Shown one piece after another: positions 9,108 to 17,797 of a stretch of 64,000 bases of DNA. The notes under the pieces were generated by a model, which had not been told where the DNA came from, did no database searches, and saw nothing but the letters and a program-made list of their open reading frames with translations. The stretch lies in NCBI GenBank assembly GCA_022846035.1, contig AP025580.1, positions 992,001-1,056,000 on the forward strand, written 5' to 3'. Position 1 is the stretch's first letter. The number at the start of each line of letters is the position of its first letter. Made by a program: the position numbers and the translations under genes. This DNA is from Christensenellaceae bacterium (lineage in GTDB: Bacteria > Bacillota > Clostridia > Christensenellales > Christensenellaceae).

Positions 9108-10002
9108 GATCACGGCAGGGGAATCGGGCGCACGGCTCGATTCTTTTCTTGCGCAGAAATTCCCGCAGTATACGCGTTCCTATTTAAAGCAACTGATCAG
9201 TGAGGGAAACGTCTCCTTAAATGGCCAGGCAGTCAAGGCAAGCGCAAAAGTGAAAGGCGGAGACGAGATAACGCTCCATATCCCTGAGCTCTGGGAGACG
9301 GCGATCCTGCCCGAGGATATTCCGCTTGACATTGTTTATCAAGACGCTGATATTGCGATCGTCAATAAGGCGCAGGGCATGGTTACGCATCCGGCTGTGG
9401 GCAATTATACGGGAACGCTTGTAAACGCGCTGCTTTATCACCTCAAGGATTTATCCGGCATCAACGGGGAGCTTCGGCCGGGCATCGTGCACCGGCTAGA
9501 TAAGGATACTTCGGGGCTGTTGGTAATCGCTAAAAATGACGATGCCCACAGGTCTTTAAGCGCGCAAATCGGAGCAAAGACGGCCAGGCGTGTTTATCTG
9601 GCGCTGGTATATGGCAACATCAAAACGGATGAGGGCATTATTATGACACGGTTGGGACGCGATCCCCGTAATAGGAAAAAGATGGCGGTCGTGCGCAGCG
9701 GCGGCAGGGAAGCGGAAACCCAGTACAAGGTGCTTGCGCGCTATGACGGTTATACGCTGGTGGAATGCACGCTTAAAACAGGCAGGACGCACCAAATCCG
9801 CGTACATTTAAAGCATTTGGGGTTTCCCGTGGTGGGCGATCCGGTTTATACCCGCAGAAAGGATAAATTTGGCCTGCAGGGACAACTGTTGCATGCCTAT
9901 AAGCTTGGTCTTCAGCATCCCCGTACAGGAAAGCAAATGGAATTTTCGGCTCCGCTTCCCGATTATTTCGAGCGGGTGCTCTCTTCGCTTAAAAAAATAT
10001 GA
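9091..10002 (+). CDS. rluD: RluD-type large-subunit pseudouridine synthase
   Basis: A 303-residue RluA-family enzyme that converts uridines of 23S rRNA to pseudouridine. An S4 RNA-binding domain comes first (ARLDSFLAQKFPQYTRSYLK, residues ~11-30), then the catalytic domain with GIVHRLDKDTSGLLVIAK carrying the catalytic aspartate (~residue 139), and KTGRTHQIRVHLKHLGFPVV near the end. It overlaps lspA (the lspA-rluD pair is common in Firmicutes) and lies just upstream of the pyr promoter, which begins 9 bases after its stop. The exact rRNA position modified cannot be read from sequence. Confidence 0.92.
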   Translation: MAESHKITAGESGARLDSFLAQKFPQYTRSYLKQLISEGNVSLNGQAVKASAKVKGGDEITLHIPELWETAILPEDIPLDIVYQDADIAIVNKAQGMVTHPAVGNYTGTLVNALLYHLKDLSGINGELRPGIVHRLDKDTSGLLVIAKNDDAHRSLSAQIGAKTARRVYLALVYGNIKTDEGIIMTRLGRDPRNRKKMAVVRSGGREAETQYKVLARYDGYTLVECTLKTGRTHQIRVHLKHLGFPVVGDPVYTRRKDKFGLQGQLLHAYKLGLQHPRTGKQMEFSAPLPDYFERVLSSLKKI

Positions 10003-10010
10003 AAAACAGA

Positions 10011-10039
10011 TTGAATCCGCTGCTGTGATTTGATATACT
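10011..10039 (+). promoter_or_regulatory. pyr operon promoter
   Basis: TTGAAT (10011-10016), 17-bp spacer, extended-TGA TATACT (10034-10039). It starts the roughly 125-base attenuator leader before pyrR. Confidence 0.75.
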
Positions 10040-10050
10040 GGATAAAGAGA

Positions 10051-10157
10051 AAAGGAAACCTTTAAACTGGTCCGTTGAGAGGCCGTAAGGTGTACATAAG
10101 AAAAGTTTTTTGTGTGCCTTGCTGCGTCTTGAATCGGGATGCGGCAGGGTATTTTTT
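10051..10157 (+). promoter_or_regulatory. PyrR-dependent transcription attenuator
   Basis: A PyrR-binding element is visible at 10061-10092: TTTAAACTGGTCCG then TTGAGAGGCCGTAAGG, matching the known loop consensus (UCC...GAGAGGCY). It is followed by a 14-bp terminator stem with G-U pairs, CCTTGCTGCGTCTT (10117-10130) with GGGATGCGGCAGGG (10136-10149), and T tract 10152-10157. Known model: UMP-bound PyrR stabilises the binding hairpin, allowing the terminator to form. No second copy was found before uraA or pyrC. Confidence 0.82.
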
Positions 10158-10172
10158 ATGGGAGCCTGATAG

Positions 10173-10727
10173 ATGGATGGTATAAAAAAGACGACGATCA
10201 TGGACGGCGAAACGATGCAGAGAACCTTAAAACGTATCGCGCACCAGATCATTGAAAATACAGACGGTGCAAGGGAACTTTACCTGATCGGTATCCAACG
10301 GCGCGGCGTTACCATCGCCAAACGTATCGCTGCGTATATCAAGGAATTTGAAGGGATGGATATTCCGCTGGGAACGCTGGACATCACATTTTACAGGGAC
10401 GACCTTTCCAAAGATTCTGAGCAGCCCGTCGTGGGAGCGACGCACATTGATTTCGATGTAACGGATAAAAAGATTATCCTGGTGGACGACGTGCTTTATA
10501 CGGGTAGGACGGCGCGCGCCGCGATGGACGCGATCATGGATATGGGCAGGCCTGATTGCATTAAATTCGCGGTTTTGGTCGACCGAGGGCACAGGGAGCT
10601 TCCGATCCGCGCCGACTTTGTAGGGAAAAACGTTCCCACTGCGACGCACGAAGTAATATCGGTCAAAGTGATGGATTTTGACGGCGAGGAAAGTGTCGAT
10701 ATTTGCGACCGTAAAAATGATGCGTAA
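10173..10727 (+). CDS. pyrR: PyrR bifunctional regulator/uracil phosphoribosyltransferase
   Basis: A 184-residue PyrR: an RNA-binding attenuation protein that senses UMP/UTP against PRPP and has secondary uracil phosphoribosyltransferase activity. The PRPP loop reads KIILVDDVLYTGRTARAAMD (~residues 99-118); YLIGIQRRGV and FAVLVDRGHRELPI are family motifs. GGAG (10161-10164) lies 8 bases before ATG. It is the first gene of the pyrimidine operon and follows its own target leader, giving autogenous control. Confidence 0.95.
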   Translation: MDGIKKTTIMDGETMQRTLKRIAHQIIENTDGARELYLIGIQRRGVTIAKRIAAYIKEFEGMDIPLGTLDITFYRDDLSKDSEQPVVGATHIDFDVTDKKIILVDDVLYTGRTARAAMDAIMDMGRPDCIKFAVLVDRGHRELPIRADFVGKNVPTATHEVISVKVMDFDGEESVDICDRKNDA

Positions 10728-10759
10728 AGCCTTATTCATATTTTTTGGATAAGGCTTTT
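10726..10759 (+). terminator. Weak hairpin between pyrR and uraA
   Basis: AAGCCTTAT (10727-10735) pairs with ATAAGGCTT (10749-10757), 13-base loop and only four T. It may give partial termination so that downstream genes are expressed less than pyrR; there is no PyrR-binding element beside it. Confidence 0.4.
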
Positions 10760-10796
10760 GCATAGATGGATTTATTATTAATTGGGAGGTATCATA

Positions 10797-12119
10797 ATGG
10801 ACAAAACAATTGGACAGCAACAGCAGGGATGGGGCAAAAAAGCGATCCTTGGCTTCCAGCATCTGTTCGCGATGTTTGGCGCGACAGTTCTGGTACCGCT
10901 TTTAACGGGTCTCAATCCGGCGGTCGCCATTTGCTGCGCGGGTATCGGTACGCTGATATTCCACCTGATCACCAAAGGGAAAGTTCCGGTGTTCCTCGGC
11001 TCGAGCTTCGCGTTTATCGGCGTGATTATCATCGTGGCGACGCAAATCAGCGGCGTTGATCCGTCGGTAGAGGGTTTCCTTGCTTCGCCGGCCTATCAGG
11101 CTGCCTTGCCCTATGTGGCTATCGGCATCATCGGCGCGGGCGCTCTGTACCTGATCCTTGCGCTGGTTGTCAAGCTGATTGGCGTAAAACGCGTGATGAA
11201 AGTATTTCCGCCTGTCGTGACCGGCCCGATGATCATGGTCATCGGATTGACGCTGGCTCCGACTGCGTTTAACAACATCGTCACCGCTCCGGCTGCGGAA
11301 GGGATTCCGGATCTTTTGTGGATGCGTTGGGTGATCGCGCTGATCGTCGTTGCGACAATGGTCGTTATCTCCATTTTTGCAAAAGGATTTTTCAAGCTGG
11401 TTCCCATCATCATCGCTATCGCTGTCGGGTATGTTTGCGCGGCGCTCATGGGGCAAGTGGATTTCTCAGGATTTCAGAACGGCGCTAACCTGGGATTTCA
11501 GGTGCCGCAGTTTAACGTTTTCTTTACGCATGAACTGGAGCCGGCAAAGGTCGTTACGGCGCTTGCAATCATCGCGCCGACTGCGATCGTTACCTTTATG
11601 GAGCATATCGGCGACATCACCACAAACGGCGCGGTCGTAGGCAAAAACTTTATCGAAGACCCAGGCCTGCACAGAACATTGATGGGCGACGGTATCGCGA
11701 CGATGGTGGCCGGATTCCTGGGCGGTCCCGCCAACACGACATACGGCGAAAACACGGGCGTTCTCGCGGTGACGAAAAACTATAATCCGGCGACGCTGCG
11801 TATTGCTGCGGTGTTTGCCATTATTATCAGCTTTTTCGGCGTGTTTACAGCGTTTTTGGGTTCGATTCCGGGCGCGGTCATGGGCGGCGTATCTATTATG
11901 TTGTTCGGCATGATCGCTACGATCGGCCTGCGGACGCTGGCAGAAGCAAAGCTCGATTTTTCACATAGCCGTAATCTGATCATCGTATCGCTGATGCTGG
12001 TCATCGGCCTGGGACTTTCGGGCGGTATCCAGTTCTCAGAGTCGTTTACCTTGTCCAATATCTTTTTAAGCGCTCTTGTCGGTATTATCTTAAACGCGGT
12101 ATTGCCGAAAAACATTTAG
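10797..12119 (+). CDS. uraA: Uracil:proton symporter (NCS2)
   Basis: A 440-residue NCS2 nucleobase transporter with about 12-14 membrane segments. It opens with the family-typical FQHLFAMFGATVLVPLLTGL (~residues 17-36) and has FLGSSFAFIG, the substrate-site region IGDITTNG (~266-273), and the signature GGPANTTYGENTGVLAVT (~301-318). Its position as second gene of the pyr operon supports uracil as substrate (the pyrP/uraA position). GGGAGG (10784-10789) is 7 bases before ATG 10797; the in-frame TTG at 10782 lies before this site and is rejected. Confidence 0.93.
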   Translation: MDKTIGQQQQGWGKKAILGFQHLFAMFGATVLVPLLTGLNPAVAICCAGIGTLIFHLITKGKVPVFLGSSFAFIGVIIIVATQISGVDPSVEGFLASPAYQAALPYVAIGIIGAGALYLILALVVKLIGVKRVMKVFPPVVTGPMIMVIGLTLAPTAFNNIVTAPAAEGIPDLLWMRWVIALIVVATMVVISIFAKGFFKLVPIIIAIAVGYVCAALMGQVDFSGFQNGANLGFQVPQFNVFFTHELEPAKVVTALAIIAPTAIVTFMEHIGDITTNGAVVGKNFIEDPGLHRTLMGDGIATMVAGFLGGPANTTYGENTGVLAVTKNYNPATLRIAAVFAIIISFFGVFTAFLGSIPGAVMGGVSIMLFGMIATIGLRTLAEAKLDFSHSRNLIIVSLMLVIGLGLSGGIQFSESFTLSNIFLSALVGIILNAVLPKNI

Positions 12120-12169
12120 TACAGAGCGGGGCGGTTTGTCCCGCCTGCCATCGCTGTTTAGGAGTAAAA

Positions 12170-13450
12170 ATGACCTTACTGATTCAGAACGTGACCATTT
12201 GCAATGCGGACGGTATCAAGCGGGATATTGATATACTGGTCGACGGAGGGACGGTCCGGAAAATAGGAAAACAATTACGCGCGAACGCCCGCAGGACGAT
12301 TGACGGAACAGGGCTTTACGCATTCCCGGGATTCCTCGATCTGCATAGCCATTTAAGGGATCCGGGATTTACATATAAGGAAGACATCGTTTCGGGAACA
12401 AGGTCGGCTGCGGCAGGCGGCTATACGCAAATATGCTGTATGCCGAATACAAAGCCGGTCGTAGACAGTGCCCAAACGGTTCATTATATTATCGATAAAG
12501 CAAGGGAAGCAGGCTTTTGCGACGTTCTGCCGGTGGCGAGCATCACAAAAGGAATGCAGGGAAAAACGCTGACAAATTTTGAGGAGCTTTTAAAGGCGGG
12601 CGCGGTTGCTTTTTCAGACGACGGCCTGCCGGTGGCGCAGGACGACGTTATCCTCATGGCGATGAAAACGGCAAAGGAGCTGGGCACGGTTTTGATGCTG
12701 CATGAAGAGGATCTTGAGCTGCGCGGCAAAGGAGTCGTGCATGACGGCGAGAACGCAAGGAAAGCCGGACTGGCCGGTATCCCATGCGCGGCGGAAGAAT
12801 GCATGACGGCGCGCGACATTATGTATGCGGAAAGGCTGGACGCCCCGATCCATATTTGCCATGTGTCCACGCGGGGAAGCGTAGAGCTTATACGCAGGGC
12901 GAAAAAACGCGGCGTACGTGTGACGTGCGAAAGCGGGCCGCATTATTTTTCGGCGACGGACGCGATGATCGCAGGGAAGAACCCGAATGCGAAAATGAAC
13001 CCGCCGCTGCGGGAAGAACGCGACCGGCAGGCTGTTTGCCTGGGACTGGCGGACGGTACGATCGATGCGATCGCGACAGACCACGCGCCGCACAGCGTCC
13101 AAGAAAAATCCAAGGGGATTGAAGACGCGCCGTTTGGGATCATCGGCTTTGAAACGGCCTTTGCGTTAACGGTGACAAACCTTGTGGACACAGGTATAAT
13201 AGATTGGAAAGACGTGGCGCGGCTTTTGTCATATACGCCCCATGCGTTGCTTGGGCGTACAGGCGGAGAAATAGCGGAGGGAGGCCCTGCCAGTATTGCG
13301 CTTTGCGATCCGCATAAGAAATATGTTTATACGGAAGCGGACGTCGTTTCCAAAGCAAGGAACAGCCCTTTCATTGGAATGGAGCTCAAAGGCCAGGTCG
13401 TAATGACGATCAGGGAAGGAAAAATTACCTATGATAGACAAGCTGATTGA
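12170..13450 (+). CDS. pyrC: Dihydroorotase, class I
   Basis: A 426-residue zinc amidohydrolase that closes carbamoyl-aspartate to dihydroorotate. Metal-site motifs are in order: DLHSHLRDPGFTYKED (H-x-H, ~residues 59-64), HICHVSTRGSVELI (~228-232), and IATDHAPHS with the catalytic aspartate (~304). The length and the HSHLRDPG form fit the long Bacillus type (class I). The gene overlaps pyrF by 20 bases, which suggests translational coupling. Class I enzymes often pair with aspartate transcarbamoylase, yet no pyrB is present in the window. Confidence 0.95.
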   Translation: MTLLIQNVTICNADGIKRDIDILVDGGTVRKIGKQLRANARRTIDGTGLYAFPGFLDLHSHLRDPGFTYKEDIVSGTRSAAAGGYTQICCMPNTKPVVDSAQTVHYIIDKAREAGFCDVLPVASITKGMQGKTLTNFEELLKAGAVAFSDDGLPVAQDDVILMAMKTAKELGTVLMLHEEDLELRGKGVVHDGENARKAGLAGIPCAAEECMTARDIMYAERLDAPIHICHVSTRGSVELIRRAKKRGVRVTCESGPHYFSATDAMIAGKNPNAKMNPPLREERDRQAVCLGLADGTIDAIATDHAPHSVQEKSKGIEDAPFGIIGFETAFALTVTNLVDTGIIDWKDVARLLSYTPHALLGRTGGEIAEGGPASIALCDPHKKYVYTEADVVSKARNSPFIGMELKGQVVMTIREGKITYDRQAD

Positions 13451-14357
13451 ACGGATTACAGAAAAGAAAAGCCCGATTTGCGTGGGGCTGGATACGAAAT
13501 TTGATTATCTGCCCGCCGAATTTTTATCGGACGCTTATGCGGCGGATCCTCTTACTTATGCGGCGGAAAACATCTTTCAGTTCAACCGGATACTGATTGA
13601 TGAAATTGCGGACATTGTACCTGCGGTCAAGGTGCAGGCGGCTTATTACGAAATGTATGGATGTGAGGGCGTAAAGGCATTTCGGGATACGATCGCTTAT
13701 GCAAAGGATGCGGGGCTGGTGGTGATCGCTGACGTAAAAAGGAACGATATTGGAGCGACGGCGACAGCTTACTCAGGCGCGTACCTGGGACGGGCGAAGA
13801 TAGGCGATCGGGAAGTACCGGTTTTTGACGCGGATTTCGCGACGGTCAACGGATATTTGGGCACGGACGGCATTGCGCCGTTCGCAGCTGATTGCGAGCA
13901 GTATAATAAGGGTATATTTGTATTGGTGAAGACATCGAACCAGAGCTCCGGCGAGCTGCAGGATAAAATGATCGACGGGAAGCCGGTATACGAATATATG
14001 GCGGATATGGTAGACGAATGGGGCAAAGACCTGGTCGGTAAATACGGTTATTCGGAGGTGGGCGCCGTAATTGGCGCGACGTATCCAGAACAGGCGCAAG
14101 CCATCCGCGAAAAGCATCCCAGTATTTTTGTTCTGATTCCAGGTTACGGGGCGCAGGGCGGACAGGCTTCGGGCCTGATTCCGAATTTTGATAAAAAAGG
14201 CCTTGGCGGGATCGTCAACAACTCAAGAGCGATTCTGACCGCTTACCGGAATGAAAAATACAAGGGGATGGATTTTGCAAAGGCGGCGCGGCAGGCGACG
14301 CTTGATATGCAGGAGGATATTCTGAATACGTTTGCGAAAAACGGAATCGGATACTAG
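13431..14357 (+). CDS. pyrF: Orotidine 5'-phosphate decarboxylase, type 2
   Basis: A 308-residue enzyme for the last step to UMP. The catalytic D-x-K-x-x-D motif is DVKRNDIGATATAY (~residues 99-112); the N-terminal PICVGLDTKFDYLP and the C-terminal LIPGYGAQGGQ are typical of the longer type 2 subfamily rather than the ~240-residue Bacillus form. It starts inside the end of pyrC (20-base overlap), with AGGGAAGGA upstream as ribosome site. In this operon it precedes carA rather than standing next to pyrE. Confidence 0.94.
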   Translation: MIDKLIERITEKKSPICVGLDTKFDYLPAEFLSDAYAADPLTYAAENIFQFNRILIDEIADIVPAVKVQAAYYEMYGCEGVKAFRDTIAYAKDAGLVVIADVKRNDIGATATAYSGAYLGRAKIGDREVPVFDADFATVNGYLGTDGIAPFAADCEQYNKGIFVLVKTSNQSSGELQDKMIDGKPVYEYMADMVDEWGKDLVGKYGYSEVGAVIGATYPEQAQAIREKHPSIFVLIPGYGAQGGQASGLIPNFDKKGLGGIVNNSRAILTAYRNEKYKGMDFAKAARQATLDMQEDILNTFAKNGIGY

Positions 14358-14388
14358 TACCAACAACAAAGCGGGGGAGCGAAAGTAT

Positions 14389-15462
14389 ATGGCTTATTTG
14401 ACACTGGAAGACGGAACGATTTTCAAAGGGGACTCCTTTGGGAAACAAGCGGATATTATGGGAGAGGTTGTGTTCAATACCGGAATGACCGGATACCAAG
14501 AGGTACTTACGGATCCGTCTTATTGCGGACAGATCGTGACGATGACTTACCCCCTGATCGGTAATTACGGGATCGACGAAACTGTTTCGGAGTCCTGCGG
14601 CCCGCAGGTGCGCGCGTTTGTGATGCGTGAAAAATGCAGCGAGCCGTCGAACTGGAACTGCAAAATGTCCTTAGAGGAATACCTGGTTCAAAATGAAATC
14701 ATCGGGCTTGCGGGTATCGACACACGCGAGCTGACGAGAAAGCTGCGCGATAAAGGAACGATGCATGGTATTATCACGCAGGTGCCGCCGTCGTCCATGC
14801 AAATTGAAGAAATGAAAAATTATACGGTCAAGCTGCCGGTAGAGCAGGTGACCTGTAAAGAGAAATACCATTATTCGGACGGCAGCCGCAATGTGGCGGT
14901 GCTGGACTTCGGATTGAAGCGCAACATACTGCGTAGCCTTGAAAAACGGGATTGCGCGCTCACGGTTTTTCCGGCGCTGACGGATCCGCGGGAAATATTG
15001 CAGGGCGATTTTGACGGCCTGATGTTGACCAACGGTCCGGGGAATCCGAAAGATAACGTCAGGATCATCGAGAATTTAACGCAATTGATAGGAAAGCTTC
15101 CTATTTTTGGAATCTGCCTAGGGCACCAGTTGGTCGCGCTCGCGATGGGGGCGGATACGGAGAAGCTGAAATACGGCCACAGGGGCTCTAACCATCCGGT
15201 CAAGGATATGCAGAGGAACAAGGTATATATTACCTCGCAAAACCACGGATACACGATTATGAGCCGTTCGCTGCCGGCGTGCGCCGTCGTGTCGCACAAA
15301 AACTGGAACGACCAGACGATCGAGGGCGTAAAATATATCGGTTATCCGATGTTTACGGTGCAGTTCCATCCGGAAGCGGCGCCGGGGCCGGAGGATACGG
15401 CATACTTATTTGACGATTTTATCGAGATCATCGACAGGGAGAAAGCAAAGCATGGTAAATAA
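14389..15462 (+). CDS. carA: Carbamoyl-phosphate synthase, small (glutaminase) subunit
   Basis: A 357-residue CarA. The N-terminal half begins AYLTLEDGTIFKGDSFG and the class I glutamine amidotransferase domain covers ~180-357, with the nucleophile cysteine in PIFGICLGHQLVALA (~residue 240) and the HPE of VQFHPEAAPGP (~326). It feeds ammonia to CarB, which makes carbamoyl phosphate. ATG 14389 has GGGGGAG (14373-14379) 9 bases before; the longer reading to 14332 would overlap pyrF. The large subunit carB is not next to it: pyrK follows, overlapping by 11 bases. carB must be elsewhere for this subunit to work. Confidence 0.94.
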   Translation: MAYLTLEDGTIFKGDSFGKQADIMGEVVFNTGMTGYQEVLTDPSYCGQIVTMTYPLIGNYGIDETVSESCGPQVRAFVMREKCSEPSNWNCKMSLEEYLVQNEIIGLAGIDTRELTRKLRDKGTMHGIITQVPPSSMQIEEMKNYTVKLPVEQVTCKEKYHYSDGSRNVAVLDFGLKRNILRSLEKRDCALTVFPALTDPREILQGDFDGLMLTNGPGNPKDNVRIIENLTQLIGKLPIFGICLGHQLVALAMGADTEKLKYGHRGSNHPVKDMQRNKVYITSQNHGYTIMSRSLPACAVVSHKNWNDQTIEGVKYIGYPMFTVQFHPEAAPGPEDTAYLFDDFIEIIDREKAKHGK

Positions 15463-16231
15463 GCATACGATAGAAAAGGTTCTGTCAAACGAGCTGATCG
15501 CGGAAAATACATACCTTTTGAAAGTAACCTGCACGGACGATTTTTTGCGCTATTTCCGGCCGGGACAATTCGCACATATCGAAATTCCGCACGCCAAGGA
15601 ACTTTTGCTCAGGCGCCCAATCAGCATCAATTACGTGGACGAAGCAAAAAAAGAAGTACATCTTGCCTACGCCGTAGTTGGTAAGGGAACGAGGCTGTTG
15701 TCCCTGGTAAAGAGCGGCGATACGCTTGATATTCTGATGCCGTTAGGCAACGGATTTCAGCTCGGCGACGATATGAAAAAGGTATGGCTTATCGGCGGCG
15801 GCATTGGCATCGCGCCCTTAAAGTCGCTGAAAGTGAAATATCCGGATAAGGAATATACGGCGTTTCTCGGCTACCGCAGTGCAAACTGCGTATATGAGGT
15901 GCAGGACTTTGAAGGCTTTGCGGGAACGTATGTCGCCACGGACGACGGGACGTTCGGGGAGCACGGTTTTTGTACCAATCTGCTGCAGGAACGCTTAAAG
16001 GAAGAAAAACCGGATGTGGTCTTATCGTGTGGTCCGATGCCTTTTTTCAAATCCCTTGCACGGGTGATGGAGGGAACGGATATTCCGGTATACGTTTCCA
16101 TGGAACAGCACATGGGCTGCGGTACGGGCGGATGCGCGGTATGCGTGTGCAAAATAAAGGGACAGCATAAAAAAGTATGCATCGAAGGGCCTGTGTTTAA
16201 CATGAGGGAGGTAGACGCGCTTTATGAGTGA
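15452..16231 (+). CDS. pyrK: Dihydroorotate dehydrogenase B, electron-transfer subunit
   Basis: A 259-residue ferredoxin-reductase-like protein with FAD, NAD and [2Fe-2S] sites that passes electrons from PyrD to NAD+. Seen: FAD-binding RRPISINYVDE (~residues 50-60), the NAD-site GGGIGIAPLKSL (~112-123), and near the C-terminus the cluster motif MGCGTGGCAVCVCKI followed by a fourth cysteine in KVCIEGPVF. ATG 15452 lies inside the end of carA; AGGGAG at 15436-15441 is the ribosome site. It overlaps pyrD by 8 bases, matching the obligate PyrK-PyrD heterotetramer. Confidence 0.94.
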   Translation: MVNKHTIEKVLSNELIAENTYLLKVTCTDDFLRYFRPGQFAHIEIPHAKELLLRRPISINYVDEAKKEVHLAYAVVGKGTRLLSLVKSGDTLDILMPLGNGFQLGDDMKKVWLIGGGIGIAPLKSLKVKYPDKEYTAFLGYRSANCVYEVQDFEGFAGTYVATDDGTFGEHGFCTNLLQERLKEEKPDVVLSCGPMPFFKSLARVMEGTDIPVYVSMEQHMGCGTGGCAVCVCKIKGQHKKVCIEGPVFNMREVDALYE

Positions 16232-17135
16232 TTTAAGAGTGAATATCGCGGGGGTAGAGCTCAAAAATCCTGTGATAACGGCATCCGGAACGTTTGGATA
16301 TGCGGAGGAATACAACTTGCATATGGACGTTTCAAAGCTTGGCGCCCTTACCCTAAAAGCGCTGACAAAGGCCCCGAGGCTGGGCAATCCGCCGGTTCGT
16401 ATCGCGGAAACGGCAAGCGGGGTATTGAATGCGGTAGGGTTGCAAAATCCGGGCGTAGAGGAATTTTTGCGCTCCATTTATCCGCGTATCAAAAATTATG
16501 ATACGGTAAAGATCGCGAATATCGCAGGCGCGTGCGCAGAGGATTATGCATATGTTGCGGAGCGGCTGAACGATACCAATATCGCGCTTTACGAAGTCAA
16601 CGTTTCATGCCCGAACGTAGCGCAGGGCGGTGTGAGTTTTGGTACGGACGTATGCGCGATAAACGATATTGTAGGGGCGGTCAAGCGCGTAGCGAAAAAG
16701 CCGTTGATCGTAAAGCTGACGCCTAATGTCACAAAGGTGGCGGATATGGCAAAGGCGGCCCGCGACGCGGGCGCAGACGCGATTTCCCTTATCAACTGTA
16801 TCACGGGTATGGCGATCGATGCACGGACGAGAAAACCGATTCTGGCCAACGTAACAGGAGGACTTTCCGGTCCGGCGGTGAAGCCTGTTGCGCTGCGTAT
16901 GGTGTGGGAAGTATACAAAGCGCAGCTGGGAATCCCGATTATCGGCCTCGGCGGTATTATGAGCGGAGAGGATGCTGCAGAGTTCATGATCGCGGGGGCG
17001 GACGCCGTTATGGTTGGGGCGGCTACATTGCGCAATCCTTCGGCGACCATGATTATTTTAGATGAGCTGGAACGTTATGCAAACGATATGAAAATTGAGA
17101 AAATCAGCGAGCTTACAGGCACGCTGAGTATATAA
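16224..17135 (+). CDS. pyrD: Dihydroorotate dehydrogenase B, catalytic subunit
   Basis: A 303-residue FMN enzyme of class 1B (NAD-linked, with PyrK). The active-site base is the cysteine in [18 protein letters not shown] (~residue 131), a class 1 trait; N-terminal [11 protein letters not shown] and C-terminal [20 protein letters not shown] (FMN phosphate site) are conserved. It oxidises dihydroorotate to orotate in the cytosol. It overlaps pyrK by 8 bases and is followed by pyrE after 17 bases. Confidence 0.95.
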   Translation: MSDLRVNIAGVELKNPVITASGTFGYAEEYNLHMDVSKLGALTLKALTKAPRLGNPPVRIAETASGVLNAVGLQNPGVEEFLRSIYPRIKNYDTVKIANIAGACAEDYAYVAERLNDTNIALYEVNVSCPNVAQGGVSFGTDVCAINDIVGAVKRVAKKPLIVKLTPNVTKVADMAKAARDAGADAISLINCITGMAIDARTRKPILANVTGGLSGPAVKPVALRMVWEVYKAQLGIPIIGLGGIMSGEDAAEFMIAGADAVMVGAATLRNPSATMIILDELERYANDMKIEKISELTGTLSI

Positions 17136-17152
17136 AAAGGCGGTATGGTGAT

Positions 17153-17740
17153 ATGATGACACGTGAAGAAATTATTGCGGTTTTTAAAGAAAAGGAAGTA
17201 ATGCTCGAGGGGCATTTCCTGCTTACGTCGGGCAGGCATTCCGATAAATATATGCAGTGCGCGAAGCTGTTTCAGTATCCGGACGTATCGGAGATGATCT
17301 GCAGGCAGCTTGCGGAGCAGTTTGCGGATATGCAGATCGATTTGGTGGTGGGGCCGGCGATCGGCGGTATTATCATGGCCTATGAGATGGCGCGGCAGCT
17401 TGGTGTAAAGAATATTTTCGCGGAGCGGGAAAATGGCAAGATGACGCTGCGCAGGGGATTTCATGTGGAAGCGGGAACCAAGGTATTGGTGACGGAGGAT
17501 GTCGTAACCACCGGCGGTTCCGTAAAAGAGGTCATTGCGCTCCTGAAAGACATGGGCGCGCAGGTAGTGGGCGTGGGAAGCGTAGTCGACCGCAGCGCGG
17601 GCGGCGTGGATTTTGGCGTTCCGTTCCGCGCGGTACTTTCGATGGAAGTAAAGTCTTATGATGCGGACGAATGCCCGATCTGCAAAGCGGGGGAAAAGCC
17701 GCTTGTAAAGCCGGGCAGCAGGAAGCTTCCGGTAAAGTAA
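17153..17740 (+). CDS. pyrE: Orotate phosphoribosyltransferase
   Basis: A 195-residue enzyme joining orotate and PRPP to give OMP. The PRPP-binding loop is [20 protein letters not shown] (~residues 111-130); [20 protein letters not shown] near the N-terminus and [18 protein letters not shown] are characteristic. The C-terminal Cys-rich bit DECPICKAG is often seen in this subfamily. It is the last gene of the pyr operon and ends before a long GC-rich terminator. Confidence 0.95.
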   Translation: MMTREEIIAVFKEKEVMLEGHFLLTSGRHSDKYMQCAKLFQYPDVSEMICRQLAEQFADMQIDLVVGPAIGGIIMAYEMARQLGVKNIFAERENGKMTLRRGFHVEAGTKVLVTEDVVTTGGSVKEVIALLKDMGAQVVGVGSVVDRSAGGVDFGVPFRAVLSMEVKSYDADECPICKAGEKPLVKPGSRKLPVK

Positions 17741-17763
17741 GTCAGGATAGGTTATTGGTAAAG

Positions 17764-17792
17764 AAAAAGCGCGCGGGCCCGCGCGCTTTTTT
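17764..17792. terminator. Bidirectional terminator, pyrE and minus-strand gene
   Basis: A perfect palindrome: five A, then GCGCGCGGGCCCGCGCGC (17769-17786), then six T. It serves pyrE and, on the other strand, the convergent gene ending at 17798. Confidence 0.88.
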
Positions 17793-17797
17793 GGTGA

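Noticed and set aside
10781-11456. Alternative frames over the uraA region on both strands
   Set aside because: They overlap a clear NCS2 transporter gene in other frames and show no protein-like composition.
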